A stretch of DNA of 64,000 bases from positions 4,737,501-4,801,500 of the forward strand of contig NZ_CP072827.1 in the NCBI RefSeq assembly GCF_017916255.1. Direction: 5' to 3'. The notes under the pieces are model-generated. The model was given only the letters and a program-made list of their open reading frames with translations, was not told the DNA's origin and searched no databases. Every line of letters starts with the position of its first letter. Within the stretch, counting starts at the first letter, position 1. Made by a program: the position numbers and the translations under genes. Below, piece after piece: positions 18,024-26,506 of this stretch. Source of the stretch: Streptomyces mobaraensis NBRC 13819 = DSM 40847. Its GTDB lineage: Bacteria; Actinomycetota; Actinomycetes; Streptomycetales; Streptomycetaceae.

Positions 18024-18872
18024 GTGGACGGGGATTCGGACGTGCCGATTGCGATAGCCGTCACCAGCCCCGACCTGGTGCTGCCCGCCCCCGACGGCCC
18101 GGCGCCGACCGCGGCCGTCCTCCAGCCGCCCGAGGCGCAGCCGCTGGAGACCGCGGTGGCCCAGGCGTCCGTCCTGCTCGACCAGTGCGGCCACCTGGTC
18201 GTCGTCCACTCCGACGCCCTGCCCGCCGCGTACGTCCGCCGGCTGCACACCGTCCGCGCGGTCCTGGAGAGCGAACGGATCGCCCTGCTGCCCGTCGCCC
18301 TGCCGCCGCTGGCGGTCGGCGTCCTGGCCCGCCAGTTACGCCAGCTGTCCCTCTCCGACCTGGGCCCCGGAGTCCTCGCCTCCGCCACCCGCCTCCTCGC
18401 CCACTACATCTACGCCGGCGCCCAACTGGCCAGCGTCGCCCGCTTCGACCGGGTGCCGGTCGGCCTCGGTCCGCACCTCACCTCACTGCTCCCCGGCGTC
18501 CGCTTCGGCGTCCTCGTCAACCCGGCGCCCCGCCTCGTCCGCCCTGGTGGTGACGGCGTTCCCGGCCCCGCCTACCCGACCCGGCTGACCGTGGCCCGCG
18601 AGGGCCCCCGCCGGGCCGAGGACTGGGTGACGGACGTCCTCGCCCCGGAGTGGCGCGTCGAAGGGGTCCAGGAGGTGTCACCACTGCCCGCGGAGTCCGT
18701 CCACTGGTGGGGCACCCGGCGCGCGGTGGAGTTCGCCGCAGCCATCCCCGACCCGTCGATCCTCTACCAACTGATCTCCTCTGTCCGGCGGGAGGAGTGC
18801 CGGTGGTGCGGGCTCGAACTCATCGGCGACCGATGCGGGTTCTGTGCGGCCGGTGGGGAGGCTGTGGCGTGA
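18024..18872 (+). CDS. Unknown protein with C-terminal Cys4 knuckle, upstream of tad genes
   Basis: Encodes 282 aa from GTG 18024 (GGAGG 5 nt upstream); GTG 17964, ATG 17997 and GTG 18042 are alternatives. I do not recognise a named family. The body is Leu/Val/Pro-rich without a signal peptide or clear TM. The C-terminus has CRWCGLELIGDRCGFC, two CxxC pairs suited to zinc. Codon 105 is TTA (18336-18338), rare in Streptomyces and read by the bldA tRNA. It precedes cpaB by about 300 bp in the same direction, so a role with the pilus locus is plausible but inferred only from position. Confidence 0.8.
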   Translation: MDGDSDVPIAIAVTSPDLVLPAPDGPAPTAAVLQPPEAQPLETAVAQASVLLDQCGHLVVVHSDALPAAYVRRLHTVRAVLESERIALLPVALPPLAVGVLARQLRQLSLSDLGPGVLASATRLLAHYIYAGAQLASVARFDRVPVGLGPHLTSLLPGVRFGVLVNPAPRLVRPGGDGVPGPAYPTRLTVAREGPRRAEDWVTDVLAPEWRVEGVQEVSPLPAESVHWWGTRRAVEFAAAIPDPSILYQLISSVRREECRWCGLELIGDRCGFCAAGGEAVA

Positions 18873-19179
18873 GGGGCCGGTTCCGAGGGTCTTCTGAGAT
18901 CGCTCGAAGGGGCGCGTCCCGCCGGAACGTCCCACTCCGGGCCGTCCATCGGCGTACCGTCGCAGCCCCGGGACCAGGCGCCGCCCGCCCGCCGGATCCG
19001 CCGGGGACGCGTGGTACGCCGGGGGATCCGGCGCCGCACGGGACCACCGGCGCGTACGCACCGCCCTCCGCTCAGGGAACGGCCGGCGGTGGGCGGCCCC
19101 CTGGCCCACCGGCCGTCGCCGCTTCCGTGGAACCGCCGAGCCGCCGCACCCCAACCGAGCCAGTGAGGTCCGCCGCACC
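18873..19179. other. 307-bp intergenic region before cpaB
   Basis: No convincing gene, strong hairpin or palindrome is seen. It presumably contains the promoter of the tad operon. The Shine-Dalgarno before cpaB is weak (GTGAGG, about 11 nt from the ATG). Confidence 0.5.
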
Positions 19180-19941
19180 ATGAACTCACGCCAGCGACGC
19201 GGGATCATCCTCCTGCTCCTGTCGGTCCTCTGCGCCGTGGGAGCGGCCGCCGGGGTGTACGCGGTCGTGGACGACGCCGAGTCGAAGGTCGGTCCGGAGG
19301 TCACCGCCTACCGGCTGCGGTTCGACGTCGCTGCCTACCGGGCGCTGGACGAGGGACAGTTCGAGAAGGTGTCGATGCCCAGACGGTGGCTGCCCGCCAC
19401 GGCCGTCACACATCTCGCCGAGGTGCGCGGCAAGATCGCCGTGACTCCGCTCCGCAGGGGATCGCTGCTGCAGAGCGACATGATCGTCAACCGGCCCGCC
19501 CTCGCCCCCGGGCAGCAGGAGATCGCCATCATGATCGACGCGGCCACCGGTGTGGCCGGCAAGATCACGCCCGGCTCGAAGGTCAACATCTACGCCACCT
19601 TCGACGGAAGGAGCGGGACGGCCGGCGGCACCGGCAAGGACGCCAAGGACGCGAACCCCCAGCCGGTGTCGAAGGTCATCGTCAGCGGCGCCCAGGTCAT
19701 CGAGGTCGGCAGGCTCACCCCTCTCGACGGCCGGAGCGGCGGCGCCCGGACCGGCGCGTCCGGCACCCGGCAGGCGGGCGACGCCGTGCCGATCACCTTC
19801 GCCCTGGACACGAAGGACGCGCAACGCGTCGCGTACGCCGAGTCGTTCGCGACCCATGTGCGGCTGGCCCTGGTGGCGCCGGGCGACGACACCGGCGTCA
19901 GCGGCTCCGACCGCACGTACACCCTCGACGGCGACAAGTAG
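19180..19941 (+). CDS. cpaB: Flp pilus assembly protein CpaB/RcpC (SAF domain)
   Basis: Encodes 253 aa. An N-terminal membrane anchor (MNSRQRRGIILLLLSVLCAV) leads into a SAF-like region (RRWLPATAV, VTPLRRGSLLQSDM, where antifreeze/AFP-like domains of CpaB reside) and the RcpC-type beta domain (ITPGSKVNIYATF). In Tad systems CpaB is an envelope protein needed for pilus biogenesis. A Gly/Thr/Ala-rich insert around residues 140-205 is longer than in many homologues. First gene of the tad gene set; followed 16 bp later by the CpaE fusion. Confidence 0.88.
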   Translation: MNSRQRRGIILLLLSVLCAVGAAAGVYAVVDDAESKVGPEVTAYRLRFDVAAYRALDEGQFEKVSMPRRWLPATAVTHLAEVRGKIAVTPLRRGSLLQSDMIVNRPALAPGQQEIAIMIDAATGVAGKITPGSKVNIYATFDGRSGTAGGTGKDAKDANPQPVSKVIVSGAQVIEVGRLTPLDGRSGGARTGASGTRQAGDAVPITFALDTKDAQRVAYAESFATHVRLALVAPGDDTGVSGSDRTYTLDGDK

Positions 19942-19957
19942 ACGGGGGACGTTCCCG

Positions 19958-21721
19958 GTGACCATCCGCATCCTCCCGGCCCTCGCGGACCCGGAGACCG
20001 CCCGGACCGTCGGCGGGCTCCTCGCCCAGCTCCCCGGCGTCGAACCGCTGCGTACCGTCGGGGACTCGACGGCCCTCCTCGACGCCCTCGCCGTACTGGG
20101 TGCCGCCTCGGTCTCCGGCCTTCCCGAGGTCGTCCTCGTCCACGAACGGCTGGGGCCCGCCCCCGCCCTCGAAGTCGTCCGGGAGGTGGCCCTCCGCTTC
20201 CCCGCCACCGGCGTCGTCCTCCTCTCCGCCGACGCCGGGCCCGCGCTGTACGCCGCCGCCATGGACTGCGGCGCCCGCGGCCTCGCCGCGCTCCCACCCT
20301 CCCCCGACGAACTCGGCGCCCGCGTCCAGGCCGCCGCCCACTGGGCCACCGGCGTCCGCCGCCATCTGGACGCGGGCCCGGGCGGTCCGGCGGGCGGCGG
20401 GGCCGGGGCCGACGGGCGGCTCGTCGCCGTCGTCGGCGCCAAGGGGGGCGTCGGGACGACCGTCGTGGCCGTGCAACTCGCCCTCGCCGCACGGTCCGCC
20501 GGGCACGAGGTGGCCCTCGTCGACATGGACCTCCAGTCCGGCGACGTCGCCTCCTATCTGGACGTCCGCTTCCGGCGGTCCGTCGCCGACCTGGCCGGCA
20601 TCAGCGACATCTCGCCCCGCGTCCTCGAGGACGCCGTCTTCCCGCACCCCACCGGGCTCGGCCTGCTCCTCGCCCCGGCCGAGGGCGAACGCGGCGAGGA
20701 GATAGGCGACCCCGCCTCCCGCCAGATCACGGCGGCACTGCGCCGCCGCTACCCGCTCGTCGTCGCCGACTGCGGTACGCAGATCACGGCGGCGGGCGCG
20801 GCCGTCATCGAGACGGCCGACCTCGCCCTGCTGGTCACCACGCCCGACGTGGTGTCCGTACGGGCCGCCAAACGCATGGTCCGGCTGTGGGACCGGCTCC
20901 GGATCCGCAAGGCGGAGGACACCATGACCGTCGTCAACCGGCACACCCGCGGCGCCGAGGTGCAGCCGCCGCTCGTCGCCCGGACCACGGGGACGCGGGT
21001 GGCCCGTACCGTCGTCCCGGCCGCGTACAAGGAGTTGCGGGCGGCCGTCGACTCCGGCCGGATGCAGGACCTGGACGCCCGGTCGGGGGTCCGGCAGGCG
21101 CTGTGGGCGCTCGCCGGCGAACTCGGACTGGCCGCGCCCGCGCCTGGGGCCCGGCCCGGCGGCCCGCGCCGGCACCGGGCGCTGGGGGCGGGGGATTCCG
21201 TGACGGGAGGTTCCGTGACGGGTGGGTCTGTGGCGGGAGGGCCTGTCACGGGAGGGCCTGGAGGTACGGCTGCTACCGGAGGGGCGGTCGGTTCCGAGGC
21301 GGCGACGGGCGGGGGGACGGGCCCGGACCGGCTCACCCCCGTCCCCGCGCCCTCACCGTTCCGACGGTTCCGCAGGTGGGGAGGGGACCGGGGGCAGGTC
21401 GCCGTCGAGTTCGCCGGGATCTTCCCTATGATCCTCGTCGCCCTGGCGGTGGTCTGGCAGTGCGTGCTGGTCGGCTACACCTACTCCCTCGCCGGGCACG
21501 CCGCGGACCGCGCGGCCCGCGCCGGAGCGGTGGGCCGCGACTGCGCGGAAGCCGCCCGCGCCGACCTGCCGGGGGAGTGGCGCACCGGCTCGATCGACTG
21601 CGGCCGGGAGGGCGACGTCTACAAGGCGACGGTGAAGCTGAAGGTGCCCGTGCTGGTACCGGACGCGGTCGACTGGCCGTGGGCGGTGGGCGGCACGGCG
21701 GGCGTGGCGCGGGAGGACTGA
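19958..21721 (+). CDS. CpaE/Ssd-like MinD ATPase fused to a TadE-like domain
   Basis: Encodes 587 aa. Residues 1-125 resemble a degenerate receiver domain. Residues about 150-405 form a MinD/CpaE ATPase with deviant Walker A VVGAKGGVGTTVV (near 161) and LVDMDLQSGD. A Gly/Thr linker of four 15-nt repeats (S/P-V-T-G-G, residues 414-433) follows. The C-terminus, from DRGQVAVEFAGIFPMILVAL (about 476), is a complete TadE-like domain: one TM plus a Cys-containing exterior part. CpaE helps localise Tad assembly, while TadE is a pseudopilin-like membrane protein; they are usually separate. No stop codon lies between them. GTG start after GGGGGA. In-frame GTG codons inside the repeat follow GGGAGG and might initiate TadE separately. 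Confidence 0.88.
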   Translation: MTIRILPALADPETARTVGGLLAQLPGVEPLRTVGDSTALLDALAVLGAASVSGLPEVVLVHERLGPAPALEVVREVALRFPATGVVLLSADAGPALYAAAMDCGARGLAALPPSPDELGARVQAAAHWATGVRRHLDAGPGGPAGGGAGADGRLVAVVGAKGGVGTTVVAVQLALAARSAGHEVALVDMDLQSGDVASYLDVRFRRSVADLAGISDISPRVLEDAVFPHPTGLGLLLAPAEGERGEEIGDPASRQITAALRRRYPLVVADCGTQITAAGAAVIETADLALLVTTPDVVSVRAAKRMVRLWDRLRIRKAEDTMTVVNRHTRGAEVQPPLVARTTGTRVARTVVPAAYKELRAAVDSGRMQDLDARSGVRQALWALAGELGLAAPAPGARPGGPRRHRALGAGDSVTGGSVTGGSVAGGPVTGGPGGTAATGGAVGSEAATGGGTGPDRLTPVPAPSPFRRFRRWGGDRGQVAVEFAGIFPMILVALAVVWQCVLVGYTYSLAGHAADRAARAGAVGRDCAEAARADLPGEWRTGSIDCGREGDVYKATVKLKVPVLVPDAVDWPWAVGGTAGVARED

Positions 21722-21724
21722 ACG

Positions 21725-22507
21725 GTGGCGGGGGGCATCGGGGTGTGGGCGATGCCGTTTTCGCGGTATTGGGGGGAGCCGGACCGCTTCCGGGCGCGGG
21801 TGTGCGTGTGGGCGCGGGCGCAAGTGTGCGTGTGGGCGCAGGCGCGGGCCGGGGCCGTGCGGGCCTTCCGGGGTGGGACGGCGGGAGAGTGGGCAGGCTT
21901 CCGGGCCGGGGCGGTGCGTGGCCCCTCCCGGGTGGGGGCAGCGCGTGGCCCCTCCCGAATCGGGCCGGTGCGTGGCTCCTCCCGAATCGGGCCGGTGCGT
22001 GGCTCCTCCCGGGCCGGGGCGGCGCGCGGTCCCCGCCGGCCGGCAGCCGACCGCGGCTCCGCCGCCGTCGAGTTCATCGGTTTTCTGCCTGTCCTCCTCC
22101 TCGTGGGTCTGGCCGCGATCCAACTCGGCCTGGCGGCGTTCGCCGCCCAGCAGGCCGGAACCGGCGCCCGCGCCGCCGCCCGCACGGCGACACTCGACGA
22201 ACCCCGCACCACCCCGGAAGCCGCCGCCAGAGCCGCCATGACCGACTGGGTCGCCCGGCGTGCCGACACCGTCCAGGCGCCCCCCTGCGCGCCAGGCACC
22301 ACCGAAGTGACCGCCACGGTGGACGTCGCCGTCCCCGGCCTCCTCCCCGGCACCGGCTTCCACGTCACCCGGCACGCCACCATGCGCTGCCCGGATGACA
22401 CGCGCGCCCCCGGCGGCGTGCCGGCCGGGCTTTCCGCGTCCCAAGAGCCCCATGCACTTCCTGAGCCCCCCGTACCCCCTGCACTCCCTCAGAAGGGCCG
22501 CACATGA
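21725..22507 (+). CDS. TadE-like pseudopilin with repetitive N-terminal extension
   Basis: Encodes 260 aa from GTG 21725 (GGGAGGA 7-8 nt upstream). The TadE core starts near residue 107: ADRGSAAVEFIGFLPVLLLV, one TM, then an exterior domain with two Cys (APPCAPG, MRCPDD). The preceding 100 residues are unusual: two 24-nt repeats (VCVWARAQ-type) and five in-frame 27-nt repeats giving nine-residue units such as RIGPVRGSS. Usual TadE proteins have only a short cytoplasmic lead. The stop overlaps the cpaF start (ATGA), indicating coupling. Confidence 0.82.
   Translation: MAGGIGVWAMPFSRYWGEPDRFRARVCVWARAQVCVWAQARAGAVRAFRGGTAGEWAGFRAGAVRGPSRVGAARGPSRIGPVRGSSRIGPVRGSSRAGAARGPRRPAADRGSAAVEFIGFLPVLLLVGLAAIQLGLAAFAAQQAGTGARAAARTATLDEPRTTPEAAARAAMTDWVARRADTVQAPPCAPGTTEVTATVDVAVPGLLPGTGFHVTRHATMRCPDDTRAPGGVPAGLSASQEPHALPEPPVPPALPQKGRT
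21800..22036. repeat. In-frame 24-bp (x2) and 27-bp (x5) coding repeats in the TadE-like gene
   Basis: 24-bp units at 21800-21823 and 21824-21847; 27-bp units at 21902, 21929, 21956, 21983 and 22010. All unit lengths are multiples of three and keep the frame, unlike the intergenic arrays. The third and fourth 27-bp copies are identical, suggesting recent duplication. Confidence 0.8.
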
Positions 22508-24063
22508 GCCTCCGGGCCCGCGTCGCCAGCCCCGAACCGCCCGGCGCGGGGCGGGAGTCGGACCACCTCGTCCCCGTCTACCGCGCCAAGCTGCTGGAGG
22601 AGATCGACCTCGCGGAGATGTCCGCCCTCGCCGCCGCCGAGCGGCGGACGCGGCTGGAACGCGTGCTGGGCCACATCATCAGCCGTGAGGGCCCGGTCCT
22701 CTCCACCGCCGAACGCGACCGCCTCATCCGCCGGGTCGTGGACGAGGCCCTGGGCCTGGGCATTCTCGAACCCCTCCTGGAGGACCCGACCGTCACCGAG
22801 ATCATGGTCAACGGCCCGGACCAGGTGTTCGTCGAGCGCGCCGGCCGCGTCGAGGCCGTCCCCGTGCGGTTCGCCTCCCACGAGCAGCTGATGCAGACCA
22901 TCGAACGCATCGTCTCCACCGTCAATCGCCGCGTGGACGAGTCCAATCCCATGGTCGACGCCCGGCTCCCCAGCGGCGAACGCGTCAACGTCATCATCCC
23001 GCCCCTCGCCCTCAACGGCGCCACCCTCACCATCCGTCGCTTCCCGCGCGTCTACACGCTGCGGGAACTCGTCGGCATCGGCACGCTGGACGAACCGACG
23101 GTGATGCTGCTCGCGGGTTTGGTCCGGGCGAAGTTCAACATCGTCATCTCCGGGCCCACCGGCTCCGGCAAGACCACACTGCTCAATGCCCTCTCCGGCC
23201 TCATCCCGGACGGCGAGCGCGTCATCACCGTCGAGGACGCCGCCGAACTGCAGCTCCAGCAGCCGCATGTGATCCGCCTCGAATCCCGCCCGCCCAACGT
23301 GGAGGGCAAGGGCCGGATCACCATCCGGGACCTGGTGCGCAACTCCCTGCGCATGCGTCCCGACCGCATCATCGTCGGCGAGGTCCGGGGCGGCGAGACC
23401 CTCGACATGCTCCAGGCCATGTCCACCGGCCACGACGGCTCCCTCGCCACCGTCCACGCCAACAGCGCCGAGGACGCGCTGATGCGGCTGCGCACGCTGG
23501 CCTCCATGTCGGAGGTCAAGATCCCCTATGAGGCGCTGCGCGACCAGATCGACAGCGCGGTGGACTGCGTCGTCCAGCTCACCCGCACCGCCGACGGGGC
23601 GCGTCGCATCAGCGAGGTGGCGCTCCTGGACGCGTACGCGCCCCAGGGGCGGCCCGGTGCTCTCGCCGAGCGGGCCGCCGCCGGGGCGCGGACCGCCGTC
23701 GGACACCGTCTCTCCACCGTGGTCCGCTTCGACGCGCTGCCCATGGGCCCGGACCGCGTCGTCCGCGGCACGTTCGCCCACTTCCCGCTGCCCGAGCGGG
23801 CCGTCGGCCGGCTGCGCCTGGCCAACGAGCCGGTTCCCCAGGCGTTCGGAGTCGCCGCGCCGCCCGGCACCGCCACCGGACCACGCGCCGCGGGCCGCCA
23901 CGCCGGACGGCCCGCGGCCGGCGAAGGGGTCCCGGCCGGTGAGGAAGGCGCGTACGGCGCGGGGGCTGCCTACGGAGCGAAGGCTGCCTACGGCGAAGTG
24001 GCCGGGTACGGGGAGGGGCCCGGGTACGGGGAGGGGGCCGCGGAAGCCGAACGGAACCCCTAG
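22504..24063 (+). CDS. cpaF: Tad/Flp pilus secretion ATPase CpaF (TadA)
   Basis: Encodes 519 aa. Type II/IV secretion ATPase powering pilus polymerisation at the inner face of the membrane. Motifs: VTEIMVNGPDQVFVER (N-terminal domain), Walker A ISGPTGSGKTTLLNAL (about residues 216-231), Asp box VEDAAELQL, Walker B DRIIVGEVRGGE, His box GSLATVHANSAEDAL. Beyond about residue 440 it carries a tail rich in Gly/Ala/Tyr with repeated AYG/GYGEG units (15-nt periodicity at about 23950-24040), absent from typical CpaF. Starts within the stop of the preceding gene. Confidence 0.95.
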   Translation: MSLRARVASPEPPGAGRESDHLVPVYRAKLLEEIDLAEMSALAAAERRTRLERVLGHIISREGPVLSTAERDRLIRRVVDEALGLGILEPLLEDPTVTEIMVNGPDQVFVERAGRVEAVPVRFASHEQLMQTIERIVSTVNRRVDESNPMVDARLPSGERVNVIIPPLALNGATLTIRRFPRVYTLRELVGIGTLDEPTVMLLAGLVRAKFNIVISGPTGSGKTTLLNALSGLIPDGERVITVEDAAELQLQQPHVIRLESRPPNVEGKGRITIRDLVRNSLRMRPDRIIVGEVRGGETLDMLQAMSTGHDGSLATVHANSAEDALMRLRTLASMSEVKIPYEALRDQIDSAVDCVVQLTRTADGARRISEVALLDAYAPQGRPGALAERAAAGARTAVGHRLSTVVRFDALPMGPDRVVRGTFAHFPLPERAVGRLRLANEPVPQAFGVAAPPGTATGPRAAGRHAGRPAAGEGVPAGEEGAYGAGAAYGAKAAYGEVAGYGEGPGYGEGAAEAERNP

Positions 24064-24223
24064 TGGGGCGATCTCCGGGACGCGTCCGGGCCGTCTCAGG
24101 GTTCGCCCGAGGCCGCCTCTTGGGAAGACCCACCAGGACACCGGCGACGACCGCCGCCGCACCCACGACCGTACGGACCAACGGCCATGGAAGGTCAAGG
24201 AAGGCCATGGAAGGCGACCGCAC

Positions 24224-25168
24224 ATGAACGACACCCTCACGCTCCTCACCCTGGGCATCACCCTGTTGTGCGGCACACTCGCCGTCGCCGGAGTACGGAC
24301 GTACCTGGCCGGCCGGGAGCGGCAGGCCGCACTCGCCGAACGCCTCGCCGATCCAGGGGAGCCGTCCCGCTCCACCGCCCGTTCCCGGCCCTTACGCCGC
24401 TTCGACCGCGCGGTGCGCGGGACCCGCCCGGGCAGACGGCTGGAGCGGCGCATCGCCGCCACCGGGCTCGGTATCGCGCCGGGCGACTTCCTGCTGTGGA
24501 CCGGCGCCGCGGCCGTCGTCCTGTGGGCCGTGGCAGCTCTCGCCCTGGCCCCGTTCTTCGGGCCGCTCGCCGCGGTGGTGGCCGTCTGGACGGCGTTCGC
24601 CTTCCTGGGGCGGCAACGCCGCAAACGCATCGAGAAGTTCATCAACCAGCTCCCCGAGCTGGCCCGCATCCTCGCCAACGCCACCCAGGCGGGCCTCGCC
24701 CTGCGCACGGCGCTCGGCATGGCGGCGGAGGAGATGGACGCTCCCGCGCGGGAGGAACTGTCCGCCGTGGCCGACCGGTTGGCCGTCGGCCACTCCGTCG
24801 ACGAGGCCCTCGCCGAACTCGCCGACCGGCTGCCCTCCCGTGAGCTCGGCGTGCTCGTCACCACGCTGGTCCTCTCCCATCACGCGGGCGGATCGGTCGT
24901 CCGCTCCCTGCGCAACCTCACCGAGACGCTGGAGGAACGGAAGGAGACCCGACGGGAGGTCCGGACCCAGCTGTCCCAGGTGACCGCCACGGCATACGTC
25001 GTCCCCCTGATGGGCGTCGGCACGCTCTTCCTCCTGGACCGCATCGCTCCCGGCTCCATCGACCGTATGACGGGCACCGCTCTCGGACAGCTCACGGTGA
25101 TCGGCGCCTTCGCGCTCTACGGCGTCGGCTTCTTCCTCATACGCCGCATGTCCCGCATCGACATCTGA
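24224..25168 (+). CDS. tadB: Tad pilus inner-membrane platform protein TadB
   Basis: Encodes 314 aa of the T2SSF/GspF-like platform family. N-terminal TM, basic cytoplasmic segment, two TMs (FLLWTGAAAVVLWAV and following), the conserved cytoplasmic helix bundle FINQLPELARILANATQAG...RTALGMAAEEM, and a C-terminal TM pair. ATG 24224 with GGAAGG upstream; the family N-terminus fits. Codon 57 is TTA (24392-24394), so translation should need the bldA-encoded tRNA-Leu(UUA). It works with TadC to anchor CpaF and the growing Flp fibre. Preceded by a 160-bp gap after cpaF. Confidence 0.92.
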   Translation: MNDTLTLLTLGITLLCGTLAVAGVRTYLAGRERQAALAERLADPGEPSRSTARSRPLRRFDRAVRGTRPGRRLERRIAATGLGIAPGDFLLWTGAAAVVLWAVAALALAPFFGPLAAVVAVWTAFAFLGRQRRKRIEKFINQLPELARILANATQAGLALRTALGMAAEEMDAPAREELSAVADRLAVGHSVDEALAELADRLPSRELGVLVTTLVLSHHAGGSVVRSLRNLTETLEERKETRREVRTQLSQVTATAYVVPLMGVGTLFLLDRIAPGSIDRMTGTALGQLTVIGAFALYGVGFFLIRRMSRIDI

Positions 25169-25319
25169 GCCCCACCCGCCTTCACCTCCCACTCAACGCA
25201 CACCGAAGTCCCTCCGCATCCCCGCCCACCTGCCGCCCCACTCCGGCCCACCCAGCCCCACCCACTCCCCACGCGCACGCACCATCCACCACGCCCCCCC
25301 ACGACCCGAGGAGACGGAC
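25169..25319 (+). other. C-rich, G-poor spacer between tadB and tadC
   Basis: About 150 nt of CCCACCC/CCCCGCCCACC-type sequence with few G residues on the coding strand. No ORF. An unstructured C-rich RNA of this kind resembles a Rho-loading region, so it could attenuate transcription inside the operon. Ends at the tadC ribosome site GAGGAG. Confidence 0.55.
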
Positions 25320-26207
25320 ATGGGCCTGCTGATCGCTCTCCTGGCCGGCGCGTCCGTGACCGGCCTCTGTTACGGCGTCGCCCTCTGGCGCAGCGAGGCC
25401 AGACTTCCCCCGGACCTCGCCGTCGCCCTGGAGGTCGGAGCCACCCGCACCACCGCCGTCGGATCGGCCGTCGACCGCCTCGGCATGCGGTGGGCCCCGC
25501 TCGTGCTGCGGCTGATGGGACCGCGCCGCGTGGCCCGGATCCGTACGCGGATCGACCGCGCGGGCAACCCGGGCGGCCTCACCGTCGACCGCTACGCGGC
25601 CCGCCGCGCGGTGTACGGGGCCCTGGGGTTCGGTGGCGCGCTTGTCATGCTGGTCGAGGGGCGGCTGCTGATAGCCGCGTTGCTCGTCGCCTTCGGGCTG
25701 TTCTGGATCGAGGTGGGCATCTGGGCCGCCGTCCGGGAGCGACGGACCGCGATCGAACGTACGCTCCCCGACTTCCTCGACGTCCTCGCGGTCGTCGTCA
25801 GCGCCGGGCTGAGTTTCCGGCAGGCCCTCGACCGGGTCGCCGAACGGTACGAGGGCCCGTGGGCGGACGAACTGCGCATCGCGCTGCGGCAGATGGACAT
25901 GGGCGTCAGTCGCCGGGACGCCTTCGACGGGCTGCGCCGGCGGAACGACTCCGAACAGGTCGCCCAGTTCGTGTCGGCCCTCCAGCAGGGCGAGGAACTG
26001 GGCTCGCCCATCGTGGACACGCTCATGGACATAGCCGCCGACATGCGCCGCACCGACGCACAGAACGCCCGCCGCAGGGCGGCCCGCGCGGTCCCCAAGG
26101 CCACGGTCGTCATCACCACGTTCATGGTCCCCGGCACGCTGGCGCTGATGATCGCCGGGTTCTTCCTCGGCTCGGGCGTGGACTTCGGAACGGTGTCGGG
26201 CCGATGA
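25320..26207 (+). CDS. tadC: Tad pilus inner-membrane platform protein TadC
   Basis: Encodes 295 aa. Second T2SSF-like platform protein: N-terminal TM (MGLLIALLAGASVTGLCYGV), two central TMs around residues 98-135, the conserved LPDFLDVLAVVVSAGLSFRQAL helix, QFVSALQQGEELGSPI, and a C-terminal TM (TTFMVPGTLALMIAGFFLG). Start supported by GAGGAG six nt upstream. Partner of TadB. Confidence 0.93.
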   Translation: MGLLIALLAGASVTGLCYGVALWRSEARLPPDLAVALEVGATRTTAVGSAVDRLGMRWAPLVLRLMGPRRVARIRTRIDRAGNPGGLTVDRYAARRAVYGALGFGGALVMLVEGRLLIAALLVAFGLFWIEVGIWAAVRERRTAIERTLPDFLDVLAVVVSAGLSFRQALDRVAERYEGPWADELRIALRQMDMGVSRRDAFDGLRRRNDSEQVAQFVSALQQGEELGSPIVDTLMDIAADMRRTDAQNARRRAARAVPKATVVITTFMVPGTLALMIAGFFLGSGVDFGTVSGR

Positions 26208-26506
26208 GACCGGTGCGGTGGGTGGGAGGCCGGGCGGGGGCCCGTGCGGAGGAGTTCCGCCAATTCTCTTCGCTTCTGCAACCGACTGTGGGACAGTCAT
26301 CGCCCGAAGGCACCTCGACAGTGGGACGCGGAGCTGGACGGGAGTGGTGCGCGTGACGCCGGCGAATGCCCAACTCCCCTGCGAAAGAGGGAATAAGAGG
26401 CACGCACACTGTCCCGCGTCCGGTGTTCGGGCGTACGTTTCCCCTGCGACGACCGGCCGGTCCGGACGCCACCCGCAGCGCCCGGCCACGCGTGGAGGGG
26501 ATGGGA
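26208..26506. other. flp upstream region with GACTGT-GGG-ACAGTC palindrome
   Basis: About 300 bp without a gene. A perfect 6-3-6 palindrome lies at 26284-26298, with a partial copy GACAGTGGGAC near 26317. Probably a separate promoter/control region for the pilin gene, which must be made in large excess over assembly proteins. Function inferred. Confidence 0.45.

Noticed and set aside
17520..18248. N-terminal extension of the chitinase frame
   Set aside because: It reads through the DasR-like promoter and the tandem array; a signal peptide begins at GTG 17519 with a good RBS.
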